A stretch of 64,000 nucleotides of DNA from the NCBI GenBank assembly GCA_017979445.1, contig CM030710.1:15672248-15736247 (forward strand), in the 5' to 3' direction. This document shows positions 43,335-56,156 of this stretch, piece by piece; position 1 is the first letter of the stretch; the number at the start of each line of letters is the position of its first letter. The DNA is from Akebia trifoliata (Eukaryota; Streptophyta; Magnoliopsida; Ranunculales; Lardizabalaceae). The translations under genes and the position numbers were made by a program. The notes beneath the pieces were generated by a model. The model was not told the origin of the DNA. It made no database searches and saw nothing but the letters and a program-made list of their open reading frames with translations.

Positions 43335-45067
43335 TTGTTCTTTGAAAACAAATAAGAAATTAACATTACAGAGTTGATAATGGATATCCAATTTCCTACC
43401 ATGCAATTGGGACCACATGGTCTAAAATAAATAATTGTAGAGAAAAGTAAACCAGCGCCTTGCGCTAACAAAAAGTAAATAAACATCACGTCACCTCGTG
43501 ACAATAAAAAGTAAATTAACCCTAGATATCCATTCATCAACCCACACATAGCATCATAATATAAAATACAGACATCACCCCTCGGGTGTGATTCTGACAT
43601 TTTACTTTTTCATCCCCTTTTCTCATTTTTCAATTTTTACAATTTTCAATCTTTCGAATAAAACATTCATTTTCCAATATGCATTAACTTAGTATGAGTT
43701 CATTGAATATTAAATCATTTGTCAAACTTTGAAATTCATTTTTATCAATTAAATTGAAAAATTATAAAACTGGGATCAAAATAGGGTCTGAATAGTGCAC
43801 AAGACCCAACTAACGGTATTAATCCAATGAAATGTCATACCTACATATAATTTGTTATAAAATACAATTAAACATATCAAATATTAAGGTCCGGGCATGA
43901 ATTTGAAATAACAAAAAGAATTCTATATTTTTTTGGAAATACATCACAAGTTTTCGTTAAAATCCTAAATGTGATTTTTATAATCTATGGTTACCAATAG
44001 AAATTAAGAATCCTTAATAATATCTATGTGATAGGATTGAAGCGTGTGTAGAAATTGAAATGATCTACATGAAAATCAAGATGGATCGGATGTTGAGGCG
44101 ATTGATTTTTTAATCTGTCCCGATGATTTCGAAGATCTCGATGTCGTCATCATTTCTTCTTTATGCGACAGTGGACGGTTTGACCTCAAAATAGATGAAA
44201 TTCGAGGTTTAAAAGTCGAAACCTTTGTATCTCATACGGCTGATTTTTTTTCTAAATAGGAAGAAATAGAAGATAAAAATAAAAGAATTGAGTAGATTTT
44301 GAAGAGGTCGATGTTGTGGATGTTTTTTCCTTCTTCGTCGAAAGTCGACGGTGACCTGTTCGCCGCGAATCTAAGGTGAAAAATTGGGAAAAATGAAAAA
44401 AAAAAATTCAGAAAAGTCTCGACTGGTTTGTATGCATTGAAAGAGAAGATGAATAGTGATTTTTATTTTAAAAATTATTTATATAAATTACAGAACGAAA
44501 TCAGTATTTTACATATTGTTCGTTTGATAATAACTTGACCGTCCGGACTCAAAAAGTGATGAGTGAATACTCTATTTTATATAATTTTTCATTATAGATC
44601 TAATGGCATGGTCAAATTATACAAATTTTATATCTAATAAAAGTTTACTTTTTTTACCCAATGGGACCCTAAAATTAATGTCATTTCCATTTTTTGACGA
44701 TAATTCAACATTTTATGCTCCAAAAATGACAAGTAAATTGTCTATTTTTTATAATTTTTTATTATGAACCCAATTGTGTAATTAAATTTTAAAAATTCTT
44801 ACTATAGAAAAAAAAAATTATTTTAGCCTGGTCCGACTCAAAATTCGTGGATTTTGCAAGTTTTCTGTTTGAACTCATATTTGAGCGTGCTTATAGGTTA
44901 AAGTACGTTTTTTGACCATTTTGAATCTAATGATGAGGTCACATTTCATTAAAAATTACTAGAATAAAATCCTAAAGTTTATCCTAATTCCCACTTTTAG
45001 GATTTTCTCAAACTTCCTTTATTTATTTTTTTTCTTGATATACAAATAAAAAACTTGGGATTTTACA

Positions 45068-45080
45068 TTCTCCCTCCTTA
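45068..45080 (-). other. Polypurine tract of Chromo-B
   Basis: On the minus strand AAGGAGGGAGAA lies directly before the TG of the 3' LTR. Confidence 0.78.
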
Positions 45081-45104
45081 AATAAAATTTCGTTCTCAAA
45101 ATTG

Positions 45105-46560
45105 AAATGATACCTTAGTCTTGGAATAGTTCTGGATATTTAGCATGTTTATCTGACTCCTTCTCTCCGACAGCTTCTTCCACGTTGTGGTGTCTCCCTA
45201 ATACCTTGACCAGAGGAATAGACTTAGATCTAAGTTGCTTTACTCTCTTTTCAAGTATATGTATTGCACCTTCCTTGTAGGACACATCTTCATCTACCTC
45301 TAATTCTTATAAATCAACTACATGTGAATGATCTAACAAATACTTTTTCAGCATGAACACATGGAACACATTGTGAATATGCTCAAGCTGCGGTGATAGA
45401 ATCAATCTATAAGCCACCAGCCCTATCCATTCAACTACTTCAAATAGTTCCACAAAACACGACTTCAATTTACCCTTCACACCAAACCTGGAGATTCCTC
45501 TTCGGGGTGATACTTTTAAAAACACTATATCTCAAACTTGAAATTCTAATGGTCTGCGCTGCTTGTCTGAATACTCTGAGTAGTTCTTAATCTATCCCAT
45601 ATAATGCGTACTATCTCGGTAGTTTCTTCAACCATCTCAAGTCCTAATATCGTGGCATCTCCTATCTCTGCCCAACATATTGGTAATCAACACGGCCTAC
45701 CATATAAAGCTTCAAATGGTGCCATGCCGATACTAACTTGAAAATTATTGTTGTAGGAGAACTCCACCAATGGTAAGTGACGCTTTCAACCTCCTCCAAA
45801 ATTCAAAACATATGCCAGCATCATGCCTTCTAAAATCTGAATAACTCGCTCAAACTGTCCATTAGACTGTGGATGAAAAGCTGTACTGAAGTTCAATTGA
45901 GTACCCAAGACTTTGTGTAGACTCTCCTAGAATCGGGAAGTAAATCTGGGATGCCTGCTTGACACGACAGAAATTGGTACTCCATGCAGTCAAACTATCT
46001 CAACTATGTATATCTGGCTCAATTTATTGACGTCGAATAAGACTGGAATCGGAATGAAGTGTGTCGATTTCGTCAGTCCATCAACAATCACCCATATGGC
46101 ATCCGACCCGTCACTGGCTCTTGGTAACTCTCGGTAACCCTACTATAAAATTCATGGTCACATGCTCCCATTTTCATTCTACTATGGGTAATGGCTGGAG
46201 TAAGCTTGTTGGGTTTCAGTGTTCTGTCTTGACCTGTTAACATGTCAAGCATCTACTTATATATTCTACGATTATCTTCTTCATACCTGAAAATCAAAAA
46301 TTTCTTCGTAGATCTTTATACATCTTCGTACCTCTTGGGTGAATAAAATATCGTGAATGGTGTGCCTCACCCAGTATATCGAATCTAACTGTGAGTCCTG
46401 AGATATCCATATCCTACCTCTGAATCTGAGAACCTCGTCTAATCCTTTTGACCAATCTAGGTTAGTTAGGTCCCTAGCTCTCAACTTATATTCTTTCACA
46501 TCTTCATCTACTTTCTGGGTTTTCCTAATTTGTGCTATCAACTCATTTTCGATTCTCAAT
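45105..46560 (-). pseudogene. Chromo-B integrase with chromodomain-like tail
   Basis: On the minus strand, 46559-46281 carries the RNase H to integrase connection and a degraded zinc region (GLDEVLRFRGRIWI). The core around 46000-45600 keeps FHPQSNGQFERVIQILEGM, with the catalytic Glu, and [14 protein letters not shown], but is broken by stops and frame changes. The C-terminus at 45525-45307 is VFLKVSPRRGISRFG, then HNVFHVFMLKKYLLDHSHVV. It runs on to a tail ending near 45105 with SIPLVKVLGRHHNVEEA. That tail corresponds to the chromodomain-like end of plant chromoviruses; the usual Trp pair is not kept (G where VLW and TWE are typical). Chromodomains guide integration to chromatin. No intact protein is possible. 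Confidence 0.82.
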
Positions 46561-46574
46561 ATACCTAGATATAT

Positions 46575-47919
46575 GTGCGATTTATACCTTTCCCTCGGGG
46601 TCTCAAATACTATTTATGTGGCATGTTCAAGCAACTGCCATTCTTTTACCATCATATGAGCTACAGTGTTTCGGCTCAACGCGTCGGTAACTACATTTGC
46701 CTTTCTCAGATGATATTCAAGGGTAAAGTTATAATCCTTGAGGTATTCCATCCAACGTCGTTGTCTCATATTTAATTCTCATTGTGAAAAAAAATACTTG
46801 AGACTCTTATAATCGGAGAATACATCAAAATTCTCTGCATATAAATTATGTCTTCAAATGTGTAGTGCAAACACTATCGTAGCCAACTCAAGATCATGAA
46901 CAAGGTAGCTCTTCTCATGATTCTTTAGTTTTCTAAATTCGTACCTTTCCAAATTGCATCAATACAATTGCCACTACCTTCCCAAATTGCATCAATACAG
47001 CTCCCAAACAAATCCCAAATGCATCAGTAAAGATCGTCAAACCCTTATTTGGAATCAGAGATACTAGAATTGGAGCGATCAGCAATCTTGTCTTCAACTC
47101 CTAAAATGCAGTCTCGTAATTATCATCCCACTCAAATCGAATATTTTTCTAAGTTAGTTTTATCAACGGTACTGCAAAAGTGGAAAATACCTTAATAAAT
47201 CTTCTATAATATGCTGCCATCCTGAGGAAACTTTTGATATCTATCACTGTCTTTGGTTGTTTTATCGATAATACGACTTCAACTTTGGAAGACTTTCTCT
47301 TCACTTGACATTACATGTCCTAAAAATTTCACCTTCTAAAGCTAGAACTCACATTTGCTGAGCTTGGCGTATAGCTTATGCTCTCACAACAACTGAAATG
47401 TGATTCTGAGGTGTCTTTCATGGTCCTCCCTTGATTTGGAATAGATCAGGATGTCATCTATGAATACAATGACAAATCGATCGAGGTGTTCCCAAAATTC
47501 CTGGTGCATGAGATCCATAAATGTTGTCGGTGCATTCGTTAGACCGAAAGGCATCACTAAATACTCGAAGTGTCCTAGCCTAGTTGGAAATGCAGTCTTC
47601 AGAATGTCTGCCTTCTGGATTCTCAACTGGTGGTACTTGGATAGCAAATCAATCATAGAGAAGTATTGGCCACCCTGCAGTTAATCAAACAGATCATCGA
47701 TGCACGGAAGGGGGTATTTATTTTTAATGCTCACTTGATTTAGCTTCTTATAATCGATGCATAATCAAAGCGACCTATCCTTCTTTTTGACAAACAAAAT
47801 TGTTGCTCTCCGGGTGATGAACTCAGTCGAATAAATCCCAATCTCGTAAGCTCATCAATATGTGTTATCAACTCTCGAGTTTCTACCGAGGTTATTCGGT
47901 ATGGTGAAATAAAAATAGG
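46575..47919 (-). pseudogene. pol: Chromo-B reverse transcriptase and RNase H
   Basis: The clearest open piece is 47656-47384 on the minus strand: [20 protein letters not shown], then [20 protein letters not shown] and the catalytic box FIDDILIYS. Upstream (47900-47660) the RT N-terminus is broken by stops. Downstream the RNase H is recognisable near 46830-46760 (VFSDYKSLKYFF) and 46920-46860 (YLVHDLELA), also interrupted. The order and spacing are those of a chromovirus Pol. Confidence 0.85.
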
Positions 47920-48400
47920 TCATGTGTTTGGCATCAAGTCAATCGAGAATTCTATTTCTCGACTTGGCGACAAATCCTGTAATTCTTCTGGAAAGACATC
48001 CCCAAACTCTCTAACTACATTTACCATATCCATCGACGTTTCTATCTCCGGTACTTTCAAAGTTCCCAATTGGTTGTACAAAGGACCATATTTTCTATAC
48101 TTGGATCCTTGAACCTTGACTTTCAGATATCCTGACCTTTTAAAGACTACTGATCTCACAAAACAATTGATATCAAAGTCACAATAATCTAATGTCATGA
48201 TGTCGGTAATCATCTCCTGGTCCTCTATCCTAATTACACAGTTTCGACATAATTTTTGGACTATCTGTCGATCTCCCAATGTTGTAAATAGTTTCATCAC
48301 CTAGCCCTTGTTAGAAATCTCTAAATCTATTAACCATGAAATCTCCATGGAAATATAGGATCTAGAGGAACCGGTATCGAATAAAACTTGAATCTTTATA
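47920..48400 (-). pseudogene. Chromo-B protease end and pre-RT region
   Basis: The minus-strand frame 48300-47920 (126 codons) covers the end of the protease and the linker to RT. It ends EFGDVFPEELQDLSPSREIE then FSIDL, which is highly typical of plant chromoviruses just before RT. The protease active-site region should lie near 48390-48300 and is not clearly preserved. Confidence 0.78.
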
Positions 48401-49640
48401 TTAAAAATTAAGATTGTACCTTCCAACACCTCGTCCGAAATGATTATCTCTTCTTGGGTCAGATGATAAACCATATCTTAGGATATGGGAATCACCCCTA
48501 CCTGTGGTTGTGATAGAGGGTAGTTTCTCATAATATGTTCTGTCTTGCCACATATGAAACATGTTAATGGTCCCGTCTGTATAAGTCTCTGCGTGGTGAA
48601 GAGTCAGTGGTCTCGAAATCTGCCCGGTTGGTCCCCTTGGTCCTATTAGCTTCACTAGAGCCCCAACTGGTCCATAACTCTGTGGAGTAGGAGCTTGATA
48701 CTACAAATATGCGAGTTCAGAGGATTCAATCTCGAATACATTGGCTTGCTAGCCAGATCAAATCTAGGTGGAAAAGAAGCCTGGGTCGATTGGTCTACCC
48801 TCTTGAAGTTTACAACTCCATTTCTTCTTACTCAACCCTCTAAGCTTGACTCACCGCGTCTCTATAGCTGGTGGTCTCAATCACTAACATCCTGGCCCTC
48901 ATGTAAGGTCGCAATCCTCTGAAAAATCTGTGGGCCTTTTACAGATCAGTCAGAATGAGCTTAGGTGCGTATCGTTATAATCTAAGGAATCTCAGCTCGT
49001 AATTTGTAATTGATAGATTACCTTGCACTAACCCAAAAAATTCTTGATGTTTGATCTCTCGCGCCATCTCAGATATGAATTTTTCTAAGAACATCATCTC
49101 AAAGTCAGCCTACTCAAAAGGTCTATTCCCCAAAACATTCTTCTAGGATCGCCACCAATGGCTGGTATCCCCGTCAAACTGAAATGTAGCCACCATTACC
49201 CACTGGTCTCTCGGGCACTGCATGACACTTAAAATCTCTCAAGTCTTCAAACCCACTCCTCGAGCTCAGCTAGGTCAGAATAACCTCCAAATATTAGTGG
49301 ACATAGTCGTTAAAAATTCTGTAACCACATCCCTAGATATGTCTATGCTTAGGGGGGAGTCCCCGCGGCCCTCAATGATATAACATGTGGTGTGGTCCCT
49401 GTGGTGGATCCTAGGGTGGAATGTGATCGGTCCCCTATGAAGAAGCCCGATGCGCCCTCAACTCAACTACATCCCTAACTAATCTAGCCTGTGACTCGAG
49501 CATCTCCTCTCGAAACTTGTTCTAGGAATTAACTATCTATCTCATAAATGACATTAGCTATACTATCGGATCGGGGGTCTAATCCAATGTTTTTCCCGCC
49601 TCTATTGTGTTTTGGCCTCTATCTCATCCGCTCATCTAGT
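48401..49640 (-). pseudogene. gag: Chromo-B gag
   Basis: On the minus strand a capsid motif VATFQFDGDTSHWW is recognisable at about 49200-49150. A Gly/Arg-rich part and a degraded knuckle region (near 48600-48400) follow, with many stops and frame changes. The likely start is near 49640. About 300 bp between it and the PBS is leader. Confidence 0.7.
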
Positions 49641-49937
49641 TTCTGGTTATCAGCAACAAGGCATTTATTTGCATAAGGCTAAAGTTATTCTTTTGAAAGC
49701 ATCAATTACTATTTTAACTAGGAATTTAATAATGAACATCATTTTTATTAACAACCCTAGGATCCTATCTTAGACTTACTAGGCTTCATGGACTCTAGAC
49801 ACGAAAGAGCTCTTAATCTCAATACAGAGTTATTAATGAGTTCGAATATCGGATTCTTAATATCACTCTAATATATATGGTATCAGCCCATTCCTCAAAA
49901 CATAGTAGATCTGTATCCCATACGGATCTAATGCTAT

Positions 49938-49949
49938 GCTCTGATATCA
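49938..49949 (-). other. Primer-binding site (initiator tRNA-Met type) of Chromo-B
   Basis: On the minus strand it reads TGATATCAGAGC, against the usual TGGTATCAGAGC, two bases after the LTR end. This is the common plant chromovirus primer. Confidence 0.85.
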
Positions 49950-49951
49950 TC

Positions 49952-52900
49952 TGTGATGCCCCCTGAAACACTAACACAAAGCCCCATATCAGATATCAAA
50001 GTACTAGGTGGCGCCTCAAAATTTCGGCATGGCCTCCTCTACTTATGTTAGCATTTTAAGGTGTTCAACCTGTTTCACCTGATAAATAAAATTCATGATA
50101 TCCAATATATACATACAAAAATAGAATAACAATAGAAATCTATATATATCTAGTCACGTAAAATAAATCAGAGTTCGAAATATAAACAATATACAATATT
50201 CTACTGAAACTCCTCATTCTAACAAAAGTCTTAACGCTCAATATAAAATCCATAATACTCCTAAATGAACTAACACCACTAGGCGGGTATAACCCCAATA
50301 CTCACTAAGTAATAGACTTTGATCGTCTATTTGACCCACCAGATGATCCTCACTCACTGGTTTTACGCCCGCCTCATCAACTACAGGCTCTAAAACAAAA
50401 AAAAATAGGAAAGAAAGGGTGAGTAACAATGGTTACCTAGTAAGGAAGCAACAATTTCTGCCAATAACCTCCTCTAAGATGAACGAATAAACATACTGAG
50501 TCATTTTAACATATGTAAAATTTTACAAAAGAAACTACGATTAATTGGTATATATAACCAGTGATGAGCAACTAAATATTTTAAAACTCACATTACATCT
50601 ATTAGTAGTATTCAATATAACATTTTCTTTTTATACAAATCTAATTGATCAAATTGAAACATTACACATGCATTTCATGTTATATATCAAAATAAGGCAA
50701 CATATACACAATATTCAATGGAAAAATAGTGGAATTAGAGAGTTGGGATTCACGACTAAATTGCTCCCAGTCGGGACATAATGTTACCATACTTTCTAGC
50801 TTTTAATTATTTATTTTGTAGCCAGTTGTTACACTTACTACACTTGTTTGATCGTTTATCCCGCTCATACTGGCCGTTTGACGTGACCATAAGCAATAAG
50901 TCTATTTTCGATGTGTCAAAACGTTCAATTACTATAGATTGTTAGTGATCACTGACTAATCATCTTTTTCTAGGCCTATTAGGCGTACATGTAATTCCTA
51001 AATATACAATCCCATTCGTATATGACCACCTTTACATTACAAGTTCACTGGTAAAGATAGAGATAAATAAACCTGGATTTTAATTGTGACTTCACTCACA
51101 TACGTGTCCCATACCACGTATGAGTTTGGTTGTCCCTACCGTACATCGTAAGATAATATATCACTCCGGATGATATGACAGACTATTCCTTCAGATATTC
51201 ATAATCTCTTTAACAGTTCACAAAATAAGTATATATATAGGGTCAGGTTCAAACGACAACCATTTCAACACACATATAGACAACGTGTTTTGTCTTATAT
51301 GAGCAAAAATGTTTGGAATGGGCTGATTTTTTGTGAGGATGATCTCTGTGGTGAGGAGATCATCCTTGCCAAAAATCAGCTCATTATGAAACTTTTAGAC
51401 CGTCCAATTTTTGTTGAAAAATTATAGACCATCCAATTTTTGTAAATCAATTTTGATGGGGTTATAAGTTTTGGAATGTGATGATTTTTTGCTAGGATGA
51501 TCCCCTCATCACAGAGATCATCCTCACAAAAAATCAGCCCATTCCAAACATTTTTGCCCATATAAGACAAACACGTTGTCTATATGTGTGTCGCAATGTG
51601 TGTTGCAGGAACCCGACCCATATATATATATATATATGTCATTTTCTTTAAAAATTAAATAAGAAACTTTTTTTTAAAACAAATAAGAAATTAACATTAC
51701 AGAGTTGAGAATGGATATCCAGTTTCTAACCATGCAACTATGGTTACGCGGCCTAAAATAAATAACTATACAGAAAAGTAAACCAGCGCCTCGCACTAAC
51801 AAAAAGTAAATAAACATGCATGTCACCTCATGACAACATAAAGTAAATTAACCCTGGATATATGTTCATCAACCCACACATAACATCACAATGTAAAGTA
51901 CATACATCACCCATCGGGTGTAATTCTAACATTTTACTTTTTCATCTCCTTTTTTTCTTTTTTCAATTTTCGTAGTTTTCAATATTTTGTATAAAACATT
52001 CATTTTCTGATATTTATTAACTCAATATAAGTTCATTAAATATTAAATCATTTTTTAAACTTTGCAATTCATTTTTATTAATTAAATAAAAAAATTATAA
52101 AACTAGGATCAAAATGGGGTCCGAATAGTGCACAAAACCCAACTAGCGGTATTAATCTAATGAAATGTCTTACCCACATATAATTTGTTATAAAATACAA
52201 TTAAACACATCAAATATTAAGGTCCAAGTGTGAATTTGAAATAACAAAAAGAATTCTATATTTTTTAGAAACACATCACAAGTTTTCGTTAAATTTTAAA
52301 TGTAATAGAAATTAAGAGTCCATACTAATCTCTGTGTGATAGGATTGAAACGTATGCTCGAAAATCGAGATGATCAACATGAAAATCAAGACGGATCAAA
52401 CATCGAGACGGTTGATTTTTTAATCTATCCCAGTATTTTTGAAGATCTCGAAGTCATCGTCTTTTCTTCCTTCTGCAACGGAGGACGGTTTGGCCTCAAA
52501 ATAAATGAAATCCGAGGTTTAAAAGTCGAAATCCTTGTATCTCATACGAATGATTTTCAACAAAATTGAAAGAAAGAAAAGAGAAAAAAGAAAAGAAATT
52601 GGATGGATTTTGTAGAGGTCGATGCTGCAGATGTTTTTCCCTTCTTCATCGGAAGTCGACAACAACCCGTTTGTCACGAATCTAAGGTAGAAAGTTGGGA
52701 AAAAATCAAATTAAAAAAAAAAATCCTTGACTGGTTTGTATACGTTGAAAGAGAAGATGAATAGTGATTTTTGTTTTAAAATTTATTTATATAAATTACT
52801 GGATGAAATCGATATTTTACATATTATTTCGTTTGACAATAACTTGATCGTCCGGACTCAAAAAGTGAGTAGTGAATACTTTATTTTGTATAATTTTTCA

Positions 52901-53372
52901 TTCCGGATTTAATGGCATGGTCAAATTCTACCAATTATATCTTTAAAAATAGTTTACTTTTTTGACCCAATGAAAGCTTAAAATTGACGTTGTTTCCATT
53001 TTTTACTATAATTCGACTTTCTAGACTCCAAAAATAATAAGTAAATAGCCCATCTTCTATAATTTTTCATTACAAACCTAATGGTTTGATCAAATTTAAA
53101 AATTTCTTACTCTAGAAAAAATTCATTATTTTTGCCTAGTCTAACTCAAAAATCGAGGATTTTATAATTTTTTTGTTCGAATTCATATTTGAGCATCCTT
53201 ATAGGCTAAAGTATATTTTCTGACTATTTTGAATCCAATGGTGAGATCAGATTTCATAAAAAATGACCAGAATAAAATCCTAAAATTTTACCTTAATTCC
53301 CACTTTTAGAATTTTTTCAAACTTTTACTATTTTTTTTCTCGATATATGAATAAAAAACTTGGGGTTTTACA
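49952..53372 (-). repeat. Chromo-B 5' LTR (3421 bp)
   Basis: On the plus strand it opens TGTGATGCCCC and closes GGGGTTTTACA. It aligns end to end with 41273-45067 apart from MITE content, with about 15% difference in the first 200 bases. It holds one MITE at 51240-51619. Confidence 0.88.
51240..51619. mobile_element. Fold-back MITE 3 in a TA microsatellite
   Basis: The ends are GGGTCAGGTTC and the complement of GGGTCGGGTTCC, with the same inner GGCTGATTTTTTGTGAGGAT arms as MITEs 1 and 2. It sits at the equivalent LTR site (after TTAACAGTTCACAAAATA), but its outer arms differ from MITE 1. LTR-C (about 59165-59210) and LTR-A (about 23120-23165) have no MITE at this site. Confidence 0.85.
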
Positions 53373-53868
53373 TCAAATCTTAGTCTATCATTGTAGATCT
53401 AAGTTAGAACGTGGAAGAAAAATAGAACTATGTTAGGTTAAGGAAAGAAAATGAGAAAAAAACAAATTTTTCTTTAAGTTTCATATTTATACCCAAGCGA
53501 GACGAAATGGTCATTTTCAAATTTATTTTCCGACTTAGTACCCATTTTGGTTAATTTTTCGATAAGAAATTAACGGTGTGATCAAATTCTCCAAATTATG
53601 TCTCTAAATTTATGTTTTACCTATTTGATAAATTCTTGATGCGAAACTCGAGGATTTATTAATTTTTTCGATCGACTTCTGACTCAGACGTGTTTACAGG
53701 CTAAAGTATGTTTCTTAACCCTTATGAATCTATTGGCGATGATGGATTTTACCAAATATTAATTAATTAAAATCCAAACTTTTAAGTCCTTAAAATAAAC
53801 TCAAAATTTATTAAATTAAAACTTAAAATCTAGTCTCGAGATACGTGTTAAAATTTCAGGTCATTACA
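53373..53868 (-). repeat. Gypsy-O 3' LTR, proximal fragment
   Basis: It begins with the second TCAAA copy and ends TTTCAGGTCATTACA, matching 63180-63621 of the 5' LTR (CTAGATCTAAGTT, TTAGGTCATTCCA). Confidence 0.83.
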
Positions 53869-55867
53869 TCCTCCAATTGAATTTTCAACTCTTTCATTTC
53901 TATTGGAGTCATTCGATAAGATAGAATCGATATGGATCTAGTTCTTGGAATCAGTTCAATTGAGAAATCAATTTTTCTGATTGGAAGTAACCCAAGTAAT
54001 TCCTCAAAAAAGACATCTGGGTACTCACATAATATTCAAATTATCTCCACCTTTAGTGATTTTTCTACTACTTCACTAGCGATAACATTCATGCCATACA
54101 TACTAGCCAAATCAGCCCCATTCATAGATGGTTCTATCATTCGGATTACACGGTTTCGAATTCCCTTTAACTTGAACTCGAGCTATCCCTATATACCAAA
54201 TCGAACTATTTTCGTATAACAATCTATAATTGTGTGGTATGTTGTTAACCAGTTCAAACCTAGGATGATGTAAAAATTCTAAAAATCTAAGACTGTCAAA
54301 TCTAGTTCAAACGAACTATCTCCTATCTTAAGAACACAAGATTTACATACACGATGTGATACTATCTTGTTTTTTAGAGGAGTTAATAATGAAAATGTAT
54401 TTTCTGTGTCTGTTGTGGAAAGTTATAACTTTTCTACCATGCTAGAGGATATAAAAAAATGTGTGGAATCCGAATCTATCAATACATGTACTAAATAGTT
54501 GTATAACATGATTATACCTTTTAGGACATCCTCTGAAGTTGTAACATCAGCCTGCGACATAGCATAAATCCTAGCTTGGGTTATCGCATCACGTGTCTGT
54601 TGGGCAATCTTGGGGCATTGTCTCCTTAGGTGTCCAAATTCTCCACACTTATAACATCTGATCGACTCCCTACTAGCTTGACCCATGGACTCCTTTTGTG
54701 GCAATGGTGGGGTCTGGAAATCTAAGCATATGGCCTTGTAGTCTATCTCTAGTTTCTAGTCATCTGATCTTGTGACCTAGTAATCTAACCTCTACCCTGT
54801 GCCGATATCACTGCCCTTTCTGAGGACTGTCCTACTGATGCTGGAAGTCGAATACTACTCTTCCCTTGTGGTTGGCTGACCCATTGTTGTCTTGAACCAC
54901 TAGACCTGTGAATCATTTACCTCTTGGCCTGTGAGGATATTGTCCTCATCCTAGCACTTTGCTCATGAATGACCCCATTTGCCCTCTCTAGCCTCTGAGC
55001 TCTAGTGACTACCTCAAAATAATCAGTGATCCCAAACGCAGCCATCCTACTTTTGTAAGAAATTTTCAAGCCTCAAACAATTTTTTCAAGCCTCATTTGG
55101 TCAATGGAGATTAACTCCAGTGCATAGCTAGCCAACTGGGTGAATCGAAACTTATATTGATCTACTGTCTTGGTAGCCTGAACCAATCTATCAAATTCCA
55201 TCATTTTTCTATCTCTAGAGCTAATAGGGATGTATTTATCAAGAAACTTACTTTGGAAAAATTTCCAATTATTTTGTATCCCCAGTTGATTATCTTTTAC
55301 TGATCTCCACTAATGAGCAGCATCCCTTTGTAGCATAAAGGTGGCACATAAAACCTTTTATGTATCTGAGCACTCCATAGCACGCAAGTACTTACCTGAT
55401 TCCCCCAACCACTCCTCAACCATGGTTGGGTCTGGGTTACCGTCAAAACTAGGGGCCTCATCCATCTGTACTCTCTCAATAATGCTCTTACTTGGCCTTG
55501 ATATGGTGGTCATACCAACTACACATACCTAAGTATCTGGGCTGGTAGAGGTGGGGGTATACCCTAGTTGGGTATGGTGTCAGGTGTGTGCTCAGCAAGT
55601 TGATTTTGTCCCCCCAACATCCTTGTTATCTATCTCATGAAAGTCAGTTGGTCTTCCATCATTTTAACTTTACTTCTTTTCCAATCTTGTCTTACTTTGG
55701 AAGTGGTTTTCCATCATTTTGACTTGCCTCTCTTCCAATCTTGCCTGATTTTGGAAAAGTGCAATTATGGCTTGAACCATAGTCTCCATTTTAGTAGGTT
55801 GTTGAGATTTAGACGTCCCGACATTTGGGAGATGAGCCCTAGAGCTAGGTCTACCTCTGCTTGTCAT
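53869..55867 (-). pseudogene. gag: Gypsy-O gag, partial protease and RT start
   Basis: On the minus strand gag starts at about 55867 (MTSRGRPSSRAHLP). The middle is broken by frame changes, with the capsid region around 55480-55300. The knuckle CYKCGEFGHLRRQCP is in the frame 54704-54423, followed by VLIDSDSTHFF, where chromovirus-type proteases have DSGATH, so the active site is altered. The remainder (to about 53880) reaches the first residues of RT (YRMTPIEMKELKIQLE) and then meets the LTR directly. RT, RNase H and integrase are absent. Part of the deletion end coincides with a purine-rich GGAGGA that may act as the PPT. Confidence 0.78.
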
Positions 55868-56144
55868 AGCATATGATCTGCAAATCCAATAATCCTTATA
55901 AAGTTAATCAATCAAATATATTCCAACAAATGTTTAGGCAGTGCAGTAATCCTGTATTAAAATTTTTCACAATGTATATTCCTTAAAATTTCTGCTTAAT
56001 TCGATAGTTTCCTTGAGTAGATCATTGTGTCTCATAACTTAACATTAATACTAAATTTCCTATTACTCCTTATTATACTTTTGTCTAGACTCTAACAAAC
56101 CTATAAATACAGAAAGCTCTCATCCCATACAGAACTAATATTTG

Positions 56145-56156
56145 GCACTAATACCA
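56145..56156 (-). other. Primer-binding site (initiator tRNA-Met type, decayed) of Gypsy-O
   Basis: On the minus strand it reads TGGTATTAGTGC, two changes from TGGTATCAGAGC, three bases after the LTR end. The 280 bp from here to gag is leader without further features. Confidence 0.75.

Larger units (their letters stand above)
41273..45067 (-). repeat. Chromo-B 3' LTR (3795 bp)
   Basis: On the plus strand it starts TGTGACGCCCC and ends GGGATTTTACA. It contains two fold-back MITEs (42506-42873, 42898-43278) and a long AT microsatellite (43279-43332). That accounts for most of its extra length over the other LTR. Confidence 0.88.
41273..53372 (-). mobile_element. Chromo-B: chromovirus-type Ty3/gypsy element, full length (12.1 kb), decayed
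   Basis: It has long LTRs (3.8 and 3.4 kb), an initiator-Met-type PBS, gag, PR, RT, RNase H, integrase with a chromodomain-like tail and a PPT, all on the minus strand. A perfect duplication TCAAA flanks it (41268-41272 and 53373-53377). The first 200 bases of the LTRs differ at about one position in seven by eye, so it is much older than Athila-1 and Ogre-A. Long LTRs and the PBS suggest a Tekay/Del-like chromovirus; the lineage is not proven. Confidence 0.9.

Noticed and set aside
43211..43600. A 129-codon minus-strand frame with a long Ile-Tyr repeat
   Set aside because: It is translated from an AT microsatellite and LTR DNA; there is no domain or coding signature.
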